Source of the DNA: Bacteroidota bacterium
Lineage (GTDB): Bacteria > Bacteroidota > Ignavibacteria > Ignavibacteriales > Melioribacteraceae
DNA: 64,000 bases
Reading direction: 5' to 3'
Assembly: GCA_023381535.1 (NCBI GenBank)
Contig: JAMCSN010000058.1
Span: 1 to 64,000 of the forward strand
Shown: positions 52,594-61,220 of the stretch, piece by piece
How positions within the stretch are numbered: the first letter of the stretch is position 1
How the letters are laid out: every line of letters begins with the position of its first letter
Notes under the pieces: generated by a model
Databases searched by the model: none
The model's input: only the letters and a program-made list of their open reading frames with translations
What the model was told of the DNA's origin: nothing
Program-made: the position numbers and the translations under genes

Positions 52594-53039
52594 GTGAAAA
52601 GTCAAACGTGAAAGGTCAAAGAAGATATTTTAATGCTACAGTTGAACCATAAGAAACTTGAAGTTTGGCAGGCAAGCGTTAATTTGGTAACCGAGATATA
52701 TCTTATTACTAAAACTTTTCCGAAAGAAGAAATGTTTGGTTTGACGAATCAACTTAGAAGAGCGGCAATTTCTGTAACTTCAAATATCGCAGAAGGTTCT
52801 GCTCGAAAAAGCAATATTGAAAGAAAAAGATTCTATGAAATATCGAGAGCTTCACTTGTAGAAATTGATTCTCAAATAGAAATTGCTATTCGTCTTGAAT
52901 ACTTAAATAAAGATCAAACAGAAAAAATCGGTTTATTGCTAAATCAAATTTTTGCAATGCTCTCAAAATTAATTTTAAATACTTAATGTATTATACCTTT
53001 TCACCTTTGACTTTTGACCTTTGACGGTTCACGTTTTTC
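52594..53039. repeat. inverted repeats flanking the four-helix-bundle gene
   Basis: The arms 52594-52620 and 53013-53039 are inverted copies matching at 21 of 27 positions (left begins GTGAAAAGTCAAACG, right begins TTTGACCTTTGACGG). They enclose just one gene. Related sequence also lies at 51957-52028. Confidence 0.65.
52633..52986 (+). CDS. four-helix-bundle protein (23S rRNA intervening-sequence protein family)
   Basis: The 117-residue protein follows the family pattern closely: HKKLEVWQASVNLVTEIY, FPKEEMFGLTNQLRRAAISV, then TSNIAEGSARKS and SRASLVEIDSQIEIA. Members occur inside 23S rRNA intervening sequences and scattered through Bacteroidota genomes, and their function is unknown. Here it lies alone between inverted repeats in the middle of a citrate-metabolism cluster, as an inserted cassette would. 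Confidence 0.9.
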   Translation: MLQLNHKKLEVWQASVNLVTEIYLITKTFPKEEMFGLTNQLRRAAISVTSNIAEGSARKSNIERKRFYEISRASLVEIDSQIEIAIRLEYLNKDQTEKIGLLLNQIFAMLSKLILNT

Positions 53040-53048
53040 GGAGAAGTT

Positions 53049-55022
53049 ATGTCTCAAACCTTAATCGAAAAAATTGCCCAACGTTATGCAGTTGATTTGC
53101 AGCCAAACCATATCGTACATGCCGGAGATTATTTATCCATTCGTCCCGCCTATGTAATGACACACGATAATACAGGTGCTGTTATCCCGAAATTTAAAAG
53201 TATCGGTGCGACCAAACTTGCAAATCCAAGACAAGTGGTTCATACGCTCGATCATGATATTCAAAACAAAGACGAGAAAAATTTAGCCAAGTACAAGAAG
53301 ATAGAAGAGTTTTCCAAATCAATGGGCGCAGATTTTTATCCAGCCGGACGCGGCATCGGTCATCAAATAATGATTGAAGAAGGTTATGCGTTCCCCGGCA
53401 CTATGGCCGTCGCATCGGATAGTCATTCTAACATGTACGGAGGAATCGGATGCTTGGGAACGCCGATTGTTAGAACAGACGCAGCTGCAATTTGGGCAAC
53501 CGGAAGAACATGGTGGCAAGTTCCACCAATCGCAAAAGTTGAACTCAAAGGAAAACTTAGAACAGGCGTTACGGGTAAAGATGTGATAATTGCGCTTTGC
53601 GGATTTTTTAATCACGATGAAGTTCTAAATCACGCGATAGAATTTACCGGAGACGGAATAAAATATTTAGATATCGATCAGCGTCTTTCAATTGCAAACA
53701 TGACCACAGAATGGGGCGCACTTGCCGGCGTATTTCCAATCGATGAAATAACACTTGGGTGGTTGAAACACCGTGCCGAGTTCATCGAGGCACGAGGTCT
53801 TGAAGGTGTGGCATCAGATGCGGACGGAAACGGAAAACATCCGCGAATCAACAAAGAAAAAATTGCGAAGCTTGAAAACGAACTTCCAAAACTGAAAGCC
53901 GATGCCGATGCATTTTACTCTAAAGAATTGGTTCTTGATCTGAGATCGATCGAACCGCATGTATCGGGACCTAACACGGTTAAGATTATGACGGCTGTTT
54001 CAGAAATCAAGAATAAAAAAGTAAAAATCAACAAAGCTTATTTAGTTTCGTGCGTTAACTCGCGCGTTGATGATTTGTCGGAAGCAGCATCAATTGTTCG
54101 CGGCAAAAAAATTGCCGAGCATGTTAAGTTTTATATCGGCGCTGCATCGAGTGAAGTTCAAAAAGAAAGTGAAGCTCGCGGATATTGGCAAACATTGCTT
54201 GAAGCCGGTGCTATGCCCCTTCCTCCGGGATGTGGACCTTGTATTGGTCTCGGAACCGGATTATTGGAAGACGGCGAAGTTGGTATTTCGGCAACGAACA
54301 GAAATTTCAAAGGAAGAATGGGCTCGCCAAATGCGCAAGCTTATCTCGCCTCACCAGCTGTTGTCGCTTCATCCGCTATTGCCGGATTTATCACTTTTGA
54401 TTTTAATGAAAATACCGTGAAGGTTCTTGGTGAAATAAAAATTAATTCCAAAAAGGAAGGCGCAAAATCATCCGTTAGAATCATACAAGGTTTTTCACCG
54501 CAAGTTGAGGGCGAATTAATTTTCTGCCATCAAGATAATTTAAACACAGATGGAATTTATCCCGGCAAGTACACTTACAATGATGACATGACTCCGCAAG
54601 ATCAAGCCAAAGTTGTGATGGAAAATTACGATCCGGTATTTGGAAAAATTGTGAAGGCTGGAGATATTCTCGTCGGAGGTTTTAATTTCGGAACAGGAAG
54701 TTCTCGCGAGCAAGCAGCGACTGCTCTTAAGTATCGTGGTATCCGATTGGTAATCGCCGGATCGTTCAACGAGACTTACAAACGAAATGCACTGAACAAC
54801 GGATTTCTTCTTATTGAATGTCCCGAGCTTGTGAATGACTTGAAGAAAAAGTCCGGCAAAGGAAACTTAACCGTTAAGACGGAATTAATTTGCCAAATTG
54901 ATTTTGAGAAGTCTTATATAACAGCAAATGGAAAAACATACTCAATCGATCCGGTGGGAGAAGCAGCGCAAGAACTGATTGTTACCGGCGGTCTTGAAAA
55001 CTGGGTGAAAGATAATTTATAA
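53049..55022 (+). CDS. aconitate hydratase family protein
   Basis: The 657-residue protein combines the [4Fe-4S] catalytic part and the swivel domain. Cluster cysteines lie in SCVNSRVDD and GCGPCIGLGTG. DSHSNMYGGIG and the GSSREQAA segment of the swivel domain are present. It isomerises citrate to isocitrate, or a close homologue such as homocitrate or methylcitrate. At this length it is the compact mitochondrial-like or homoaconitase-like form rather than the roughly 900-residue AcnA. Its neighbours (isocitrate dehydrogenase, PrpD, citrate lyase) favour citrate. Confidence 0.88.
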   Translation: MSQTLIEKIAQRYAVDLQPNHIVHAGDYLSIRPAYVMTHDNTGAVIPKFKSIGATKLANPRQVVHTLDHDIQNKDEKNLAKYKKIEEFSKSMGADFYPAGRGIGHQIMIEEGYAFPGTMAVASDSHSNMYGGIGCLGTPIVRTDAAAIWATGRTWWQVPPIAKVELKGKLRTGVTGKDVIIALCGFFNHDEVLNHAIEFTGDGIKYLDIDQRLSIANMTTEWGALAGVFPIDEITLGWLKHRAEFIEARGLEGVASDADGNGKHPRINKEKIAKLENELPKLKADADAFYSKELVLDLRSIEPHVSGPNTVKIMTAVSEIKNKKVKINKAYLVSCVNSRVDDLSEAASIVRGKKIAEHVKFYIGAASSEVQKESEARGYWQTLLEAGAMPLPPGCGPCIGLGTGLLEDGEVGISATNRNFKGRMGSPNAQAYLASPAVVASSAIAGFITFDFNENTVKVLGEIKINSKKEGAKSSVRIIQGFSPQVEGELIFCHQDNLNTDGIYPGKYTYNDDMTPQDQAKVVMENYDPVFGKIVKAGDILVGGFNFGTGSSREQAATALKYRGIRLVIAGSFNETYKRNALNNGFLLIECPELVNDLKKKSGKGNLTVKTELICQIDFEKSYITANGKTYSIDPVGEAAQELIVTGGLENWVKDNL

Positions 55023-55046
55023 TTAGTAATTTTTGAAAAATAAGGA

Positions 55047-55130
55047 ATGGAACACGGATGAACGCGGATTAAACGAATCAACGCGGATTACATCTGCGTA
55101 AATCCGTTAAATCCGTGTTATCTGCGTTCT
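55047..55130. repeat. palindromic intergenic repeat (CGCGGAT/ATCCGTG type)
   Basis: The repeated units ACACGGAT, ACGCGGATTA, ATCCGTTAAATCCGTGT and ATCTGCGTTCT form a multi-arm palindromic element. Similar GCGGATT-rich elements are common between genes in Bacteroidota. The rest of the 397-bp spacer to the PrpD gene holds nothing I can assign. Confidence 0.65.
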
Positions 55131-55419
55131 ATCAAAGGTTGTTTTTCTCCGTAGAATTAATCTTTCAGAAGTTTCAATTGATAATTCCCCAAAAAACGAA
55201 ATAGAATTTTGAACAACCGCAAGAAATTGGATTGCTAAACTGAGTTCAAAAGGATAATTTAACGTTAGAGATTTTTCAGAACAAACGACACAAATGCTGA
55301 AAAAGAAATCACATACAGAAAAACATTTCTTCCCGTTCCTAAACTTTCCGAAAATTTTCGAAACCAACTGGCAAAATAAGTAGTTCCCTTTTCTCAACAA
55401 CTTAACAAGGATTAGCACT

Positions 55420-56943
55420 ATGGAGAAGTCCGTATCTCGTGTTATTTCTGAATTTGCGTTCAATCTGAAATACAAGGATTTACCAAAAGAGGTTATAAAT
55501 GAAGTAAAAAGATTTTTATATGATTCAATCGGATGTGCGTTCGGCGCATACGATGCAAAGGATGTTAAAATTCTTCGCAACGTTTATAAACAAATGGGCG
55601 GGCGTCCGGAAGCAACCGTAATTGCATTTGGCGAAAAACTTCCGGCAGTAAATGCAACGCTGATAAATTCGCAGATGATCCGTTCACTGGATTTCAACGA
55701 TATCTATTGGAAAGAAGATCCATCGCATCCTTCCGATTTAATTCCAGCCGCGCTTGCATGTGCGGAACTCGTCGGCGCTTCAATGAAAGATGTGATCGTT
55801 GCAATTGTCCTCGGTTATGAATTTGAACAGCGTCTTTGCGAATTTGCGGTACCGGGAATACGCGAACGTAAATGGCATCATGCAACACTAACACAATTTG
55901 TTTCGCCGATAGTTGCCGGGAAGATTTTGGGTTTGAGTGTAGATCAAATGGTGAATGCAATCGGAATAAGCGGCTCGCATAATTACACCATCGGTTGCCC
56001 GGCTGCCGGAAAACTAACAATGATGAAAAACACGGTTGACCCGATGGCGGTACAAAGCGGCGTGGTTGCGGCTCTGCTTGCCAAAAACGGATTCACCGGA
56101 ACCGAAGCGGTCTTCGAAGGTAAAGAAGGATTCATGGATTGTTTCCACGGCTGGGATCCAAAAAGAAAAAAATCAAATCCGGTTAAAATGCTCGGACGAG
56201 AACACTTAAATGACCTCAGTTGGAATTTAAATAAACTCATTGGCAATCTTGGCAAATCTTACAAAATTCAAGAATGCAGTATGAAAGCTTTTCCTACTGA
56301 AGCACTAACACACACGCACATTTCTGCAGTTCTCAAAGCCGTGCTAAAGAACGATATCCAATATGATGAAATTGAATTAGTGACCGTAACCACTATTGCA
56401 CGTGCGTGCGATATCCTTTTCGATCCGCAAAAATACAAACCGGAATCACGCGAAACGGCTGATCACTCACTACCCTACTGTATTGCTGCTGCAATCGTAG
56501 ATAGAAAAATAACTACACATACTTTTTCCGATGAGAAGCTCAGCGATCCGAGAATTTGGCAAGTGATCAATAGAATTCGCGGTGAGGCATCGCTTGAATT
56601 CGAGAAAATGTTTCCGGAGAAACAGCCGTCAAGAGTTGTTATCAAAACCAAAGACGGTAAAGAATATTCAGAGTATCTCGAATACCCGAAAGGTCATCCG
56701 AAAGAGCCAATGACCATGGATGACTTAGAAAACAAATTCAATTCTCTTTCAGAAGGATTGCTAAACAAGAAACGTCAACTAGAAATCAAAGATTTAATAT
56801 TCAATTGCGAAAACTTCAGCGCAAGAAAATTTATGTCGAGATTGGCATTGAAGACCAACAGGGCTGATCACGCTGAAGTTGAAATCAAAAAGGTGAAACA
56901 TGGCAGTGCCAAAAAAAGCATCGGCAGGAAAGCGCGGAGATAA
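55420..56943 (+). CDS. MmgE/PrpD family protein (2-methylcitrate dehydratase-like)
   Basis: The 507-residue protein matches MmgE/PrpD: LPKEVINEVKRFLYDSIGCAFGA, RSLDFNDIYW, HPSDLIPAALA, GYEFEQRLCEF and KWHHATLTQ, with a C-terminal KMFPEKQPSRVVIKTKDG. Family members dehydrate 2-methylcitrate or (with aconitase) citrate, or decarboxylate cis-aconitate to itaconate. The adjacent aconitase and citrate lyase make a tricarboxylate substrate very likely. It has a basic C-terminal extension whose last 44 bp overlap the start of the CitD-CitE gene. Confidence 0.88.
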   Translation: MEKSVSRVISEFAFNLKYKDLPKEVINEVKRFLYDSIGCAFGAYDAKDVKILRNVYKQMGGRPEATVIAFGEKLPAVNATLINSQMIRSLDFNDIYWKEDPSHPSDLIPAALACAELVGASMKDVIVAIVLGYEFEQRLCEFAVPGIRERKWHHATLTQFVSPIVAGKILGLSVDQMVNAIGISGSHNYTIGCPAAGKLTMMKNTVDPMAVQSGVVAALLAKNGFTGTEAVFEGKEGFMDCFHGWDPKRKKSNPVKMLGREHLNDLSWNLNKLIGNLGKSYKIQECSMKAFPTEALTHTHISAVLKAVLKNDIQYDEIELVTVTTIARACDILFDPQKYKPESRETADHSLPYCIAAAIVDRKITTHTFSDEKLSDPRIWQVINRIRGEASLEFEKMFPEKQPSRVVIKTKDGKEYSEYLEYPKGHPKEPMTMDDLENKFNSLSEGLLNKKRQLEIKDLIFNCENFSARKFMSRLALKTNRADHAEVEIKKVKHGSAKKSIGRKARR

Positions 56944-58114
56944 AATCCGTTCCGATTGTTTCGTAGAAATCGAATTAGCGAACAAAGGCGGCGTTAGAAC
57001 TTCCGTTGTCAGCAAGGTAGATTCGATGTACGGACAGAGCATAAACGATCTACTGATTGCGATGTGCGACTTCTTCGAGTTAAAACATGCGTCAATCATA
57101 GTCGAAGATTACGGCGCTCTTCCCTTCACACTCGCAGCTAGATTCGAAACAGCGTACAAAATGCTCAAACCGGAAAACACAAATGAATTCCTGCCGTCGT
57201 TTCATAAAAACAATCGCAAAGGAACATCGAAAGATAGATTGAGAAAAAGCCGGTTATATTTGCCCGGCAACGAACCAAAATTTTTTCCGAATGCCGGACT
57301 TCATAAACCGGACGCAGTAATTCTTGATCTCGAAGACAGTGTCGCACCATCTGAAAAAAAATCTGCTCGATACTTGGTTCGCAATGCGTTGCGTGCCGTT
57401 AATTTTTACGGCTCTGAAAGAATGGTGAGAATCAACCAGTTGCCGATGGGATTGGACGATCTCAAGTTTGTGGTTCCTCACAATGTTCACGTGATACTAA
57501 TTCCAAAATGCGAATCGGCGATGACAATAAAAGATGTTGAAGAAGAAATTAATATCATCAAAGCCGAACACAACATTTCTTGCGAGATTTATTTAATGCC
57601 GATTATCGAAAGCGCGTTAGGTGTTGTTAAAGCTTACGAGATTGCTTCGGCATCGGATAAAATTTGCGCGCTAACGATCGGGCTTGAAGATTACACTGCG
57701 GACATCGGAGTTGAACGCACGAACGAAGGCAAAGAAAGTATTTATGCAAGATCAACTGTGGTTAATGCGGCAAAAGCTGCCGGAGTTCAGGCAATTGATT
57801 CCGTTTTTTCGGACGTTGATGATATGGAAGGTTTACGCACAAATGTGATGGAAGCAAAATCATTAGGATTCGAAGGCAAGGGGTGTATTCATCCCCGTCA
57901 GATTCCGATTGTTCATGAAGCATTCGCACCGACTGAAAAAGAAATTGAGAAAGCAAAAAAAATTGTTCTGGCATTCGAAGAAGCACAAAAAAAAGGAATG
58001 GGGGTTGTATCACTTGGAAGTAAAATGATAGACGCACCGGTTGTAAAGCGTGCTCAACATACAATTGAGCTTGCAATCTTAAATCAACTCTTAAACAAGA
58101 ATTGGAACAAATAA
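56900..58114 (+). CDS. citrate lyase CitD-CitE fusion protein
   Basis: The 404-residue protein is longer than a normal CitE. Residues about 1-95 resemble the acyl carrier CitD (IRSDCFVEIELAN, SKVDSMYGQSI, VEDYGALPFTLAARFE), with a candidate prosthetic-group serine in IRSDC. After a basic linker (NNRKGTSKDRLRKS), residues 115-404 are a CitE beta subunit (RLYLPGNEPKFF, DAVILDLEDSVAP, KCESAMTI). The fused parts would carry the acetyl group and cleave citryl to oxaloacetate. The ATG has AAGGTGA upstream and overlaps the PrpD gene by 44 bp. CitF follows 34 bp downstream. Confidence 0.82.
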   Translation: MAVPKKASAGKRGDKIRSDCFVEIELANKGGVRTSVVSKVDSMYGQSINDLLIAMCDFFELKHASIIVEDYGALPFTLAARFETAYKMLKPENTNEFLPSFHKNNRKGTSKDRLRKSRLYLPGNEPKFFPNAGLHKPDAVILDLEDSVAPSEKKSARYLVRNALRAVNFYGSERMVRINQLPMGLDDLKFVVPHNVHVILIPKCESAMTIKDVEEEINIIKAEHNISCEIYLMPIIESALGVVKAYEIASASDKICALTIGLEDYTADIGVERTNEGKESIYARSTVVNAAKAAGVQAIDSVFSDVDDMEGLRTNVMEAKSLGFEGKGCIHPRQIPIVHEAFAPTEKEIEKAKKIVLAFEEAQKKGMGVVSLGSKMIDAPVVKRAQHTIELAILNQLLNKNWNK

Positions 58115-58148
58115 CAATTGAACCATATAACAATAGAACAATAATAAA

Positions 58149-59702
58149 ATGAAAATGATAAAGAATGCTGCATCTAGATTCATCCCAACCGAAGTCAACC
58201 GGGAAAAACAAATCCCGTTCAAGGGCGTCGATAAATTCAAACCGAGCGGCAGAATTGCCTCGCCGAAAATTTCTTCTTGTGCCGATTTTCCAGCTGATGG
58301 GAACAAAGTCGTTAAGGATTTGAAAACAGCATTGAAGAAAGCCGGAATGAAAGACGGAATGACAATTTCAACTCATCATCATCTTCGCAACGGCGACATA
58401 CTTACAAATTATCTTTTCGATGTGATTCATTCAATGGAAATAAAAAACATCCGTTGGTTTCCGAGCGCATCGTTCCCTTGTCACGAACACTTAATAAAAT
58501 ATTTGGAAGACGGAACGATTCATCACATCGAAGGAAGCATGAACGGACCGCTTGGTAAATTTACAAGCGAAGGTAAAATGAAAGGCATCGGAGTACTTCG
58601 CTCACACGGCGGAAGATATCAATCGGTTCAAGATGGAGAAGTTCACATTGATATTGCTGTGATTGCTGCGCCAACTTCAGATCCGTTTGGAAATGCAAAT
58701 GGTGTTCAAGGTAAATCAGCCTGCGGCGGATTGGGATTTGCGCTCGCCGATTCCGAATACGCGGACAAGGTAATTGTCGTTACCGACAATCTTGTTCCGT
58801 TCCCTTGCGTACCGTGGCAGATTCAAGGCAATAATGTTGATTACGTTGTTGAAGTTGAGTCGCTTGGCGATCCGACAAAAATTGTAAGCGGAACAACCGA
58901 AATCACCAAGAGTCCGGACAGATTATTGATCGCCGAGTACATCGCAAAGTTTTTGGATGAAGCCGGAATCGTGAAAGATGGATTTTCATTTCAAGCAGGC
59001 GCCGGTGGAACAAGCTTGGCATTCATTCCTTTTATAAAAGAAATAATGAAACGAAAAGGAGTTAAGGCGAGTTTTGTGCGCGGCGGTTCGTCAAAGTATT
59101 TGGTTGAAATGCTTGAGGAAGGATTGATCAACTATATTCTCGATGGACAAACTTTTGATCTTGAAGGTGTACGTTCGATGCGGGAAAATCAGAAACATGT
59201 TATGACATCTCCTTTCACAAGTTATAACTATCACGGCAAAGGAAATTTTGCTTCGATTGTTGATGCCGCCATTCTCGGCGCAACTGAAGTTGATTTGAAT
59301 TTCAATGCCAATGTTGTTTCCCACTCGGACGGTTATTTACTCCACGGAATCGGCGGATGGCAAAATTGTTTGTTCTCAAAATGTACAATTCTTGCAGTCC
59401 CCTCTTTCCGCGACCGCATTCCGGTTATTGTTGATGAAGCTACTACATTATGCGGTCCCGGTGAATTGATAGATGTCATCGTAACCGAAAGAGGAATCGC
59501 GATCAATCCGAGAAGAAAAGATTTGCTAGATGCTGTAAAAAAATCTTCTTTGCCGATCCGCTCATTAAAAGAAATACAAAAAGAGGTTTACGAAATTTGC
59601 GGCGGCGCTCCGGCTAGACCTAGTTTGGACAAGAACAAAGTTGTTGCGGTGGTAAAATGGGTTGACGGAACCGTGCTGGATTCGGTTTACAAAATCATGT
59701 GA
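58149..59702 (+). CDS. citF: citrate lyase alpha subunit (CitF)
   Basis: The 517-residue protein matches CitF, the citrate:acetyl-ACP transferase subunit: DGMTISTHHHLRNGDILTNY, SACGGLGFALADSEYAD, FSFQAGAGGTSLAF, VDLNFNANVVSHSDGYL and VTERGIAINPRR. The length is normal. It follows the CitD-CitE fusion gene, so all three lyase components are present. The maturation genes citC, citX and citG are not in the window and would be needed elsewhere. Confidence 0.93.
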   Translation: MKMIKNAASRFIPTEVNREKQIPFKGVDKFKPSGRIASPKISSCADFPADGNKVVKDLKTALKKAGMKDGMTISTHHHLRNGDILTNYLFDVIHSMEIKNIRWFPSASFPCHEHLIKYLEDGTIHHIEGSMNGPLGKFTSEGKMKGIGVLRSHGGRYQSVQDGEVHIDIAVIAAPTSDPFGNANGVQGKSACGGLGFALADSEYADKVIVVTDNLVPFPCVPWQIQGNNVDYVVEVESLGDPTKIVSGTTEITKSPDRLLIAEYIAKFLDEAGIVKDGFSFQAGAGGTSLAFIPFIKEIMKRKGVKASFVRGGSSKYLVEMLEEGLINYILDGQTFDLEGVRSMRENQKHVMTSPFTSYNYHGKGNFASIVDAAILGATEVDLNFNANVVSHSDGYLLHGIGGWQNCLFSKCTILAVPSFRDRIPVIVDEATTLCGPGELIDVIVTERGIAINPRRKDLLDAVKKSSLPIRSLKEIQKEVYEICGGAPARPSLDKNKVVAVVKWVDGTVLDSVYKIM

Positions 59703-59740
59703 TGAGCCGCAATTGTTTTTTTATTGTTGCACGGTCCGTT

Positions 59741-61195
59741 TTAAAAATTACCGACTTTAAATTTCCCGATACCATCTTCAAAAGTGCCAAACCAAATATT
59801 GTTGGCATTATCCATAGTTATTGTTTGTATTCTGTAAAGAGGTAATGCTGAATTTGCGGTGTCATAACTGGTAAGAATTCCCATGTCGTCATTTAAAACA
59901 CACAACCTATTTTTGTTACCAAAAATCAAGTGCTCATTCTTTGCGTAAAGTGAATAGGTTAGATTAAAAAGAAAAGCGCTATTTGTATATTTTGACCATC
60001 CACTACCATCGTAAAAAATTAAGTCTGTTGTTTTAGAATCAGTATTTAGAACACTAACCCACACTCTGCCAAGTTTATCTGTTGTCATCGCTTGAACATA
60101 TTCAAGAGAGACATATTCTATATCTGTATTTGAATTATTAAAGAAGCTCCAGGACTTACCATCGTACAAGCTAATGCCATTGAATACCGATCCAATCCAA
60201 ATTCTATTTGATTTATCGACTGCAATACAAGTAACAAAATTTTCTTTTAAGCCGGAGTTTGTTATTGTAAACGTTTGCCAGCTCCCGTTGGAATATTGCA
60301 CCAACCCTTTTTGAGTACCAATCCATGTATCCCCAGAATGATCAAAAGTTATTGCCGTGAGATTCAAATCCGGCAAGTTTGATGAGTAATCGCTCCAAAC
60401 ACCGTTGTCAAAGATCATCAAACCGTTCTCTGTACCGATCCACTTTCTGTTTTGTTCATCCACTGCAACGCAAGTAATTATGTCTGATGGCAAGGGAGAA
60501 TTCTGCATTGTGTATGTCACAAATTTTTTACCGCTGAAACTCATCAAACCTCTATCGGTTCCAATCCAAATTTTATTTTGTTTATCGCACGTGATCGCGC
60601 TAATATAATTGCTAATCGTCTGTGAATTTCTTTTGTTATAACTAACCCACTTGCTGGTGTCTTCAAGAGTTAGAAAAACATTTGCTGTTGTACTTGCTAT
60701 AACTGTTACATCTGAACTATCGGGTCTATGAAGAGCAGTTGTAAATTTAACTTTGTAGTTGCCTGGAACGAGACGGCTAAGCGTGATAGGAGTTTTCTTA
60801 TTTGTCAAAGTATCGTTTAGCCATATATCGGCTCCATTAGGATTTGAAGTACAGTCAATCTTGCCAACGTTTTTGGTATTTAATGTGAAATCGACGAAAA
60901 CATTTTTGGTTTGTCCGGCAAGTACATTTACGCTAAAAGTTGTATCGGAATACAAGGGAAGTTTCAACGTAATAATGTTGTTATCTGCGGGTAGCCATTT
61001 TACCGTATCCGGTGTTTGAATCCCTAAGTTCTTGTCGTTCAAATAAATCGTTGCGTGGGATGGTTTGGATTGAATGAATACTTTTCTATTCTGTGTTGTC
61101 TGCCCATCTGGTGAACTAGTATAAACAGATTGTTCACACGACATTAAACAACAGCTGAGAAGTAAAACAAGAATTATTTTCATCAACTTCATCAT
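59741..61195 (-). CDS. PEGA plus beta-propeller (Reg_prop) lipoprotein 1
   Basis: The start at 61195 opens a lipoprotein signal with lipobox LMSC; an open frame extends upstream to 61336 into the next gene's coding end. Two PEGA domains follow (VFIQSKPSHATIYLNDKNLGI and IDCTSNPNGADIWLNDTLT). Then come about eight propeller repeats of the IWIGTDRGLMSFSG type that continue to the C-terminus. Propellers of this kind form the sensor part of hybrid two-component systems; here no membrane or kinase domain follows. It is the third of a tandem array of paralogues. Confidence 0.82.
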   Translation of the reverse strand: MMKLMKIILVLLLSCCLMSCEQSVYTSSPDGQTTQNRKVFIQSKPSHATIYLNDKNLGIQTPDTVKWLPADNNIITLKLPLYSDTTFSVNVLAGQTKNVFVDFTLNTKNVGKIDCTSNPNGADIWLNDTLTNKKTPITLSRLVPGNYKVKFTTALHRPDSSDVTVIASTTANVFLTLEDTSKWVSYNKRNSQTISNYISAITCDKQNKIWIGTDRGLMSFSGKKFVTYTMQNSPLPSDIITCVAVDEQNRKWIGTENGLMIFDNGVWSDYSSNLPDLNLTAITFDHSGDTWIGTQKGLVQYSNGSWQTFTITNSGLKENFVTCIAVDKSNRIWIGSVFNGISLYDGKSWSFFNNSNTDIEYVSLEYVQAMTTDKLGRVWVSVLNTDSKTTDLIFYDGSGWSKYTNSAFLFNLTYSLYAKNEHLIFGNKNRLCVLNDDMGILTSYDTANSALPLYRIQTITMDNANNIWFGTFEDGIGKFKVGNF

Positions 61196-61220
61196 GCATA
61201 ATTCAAAAGTTTGGCATTTA

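Noticed and set aside
55107..55580. 157-codon open frame on the minus strand ahead of and into the PrpD gene
   Set aside because: It lies across the repeat element and the start of the confident PrpD gene on the other strand, and has no recognisable domain or ribosome-binding site.
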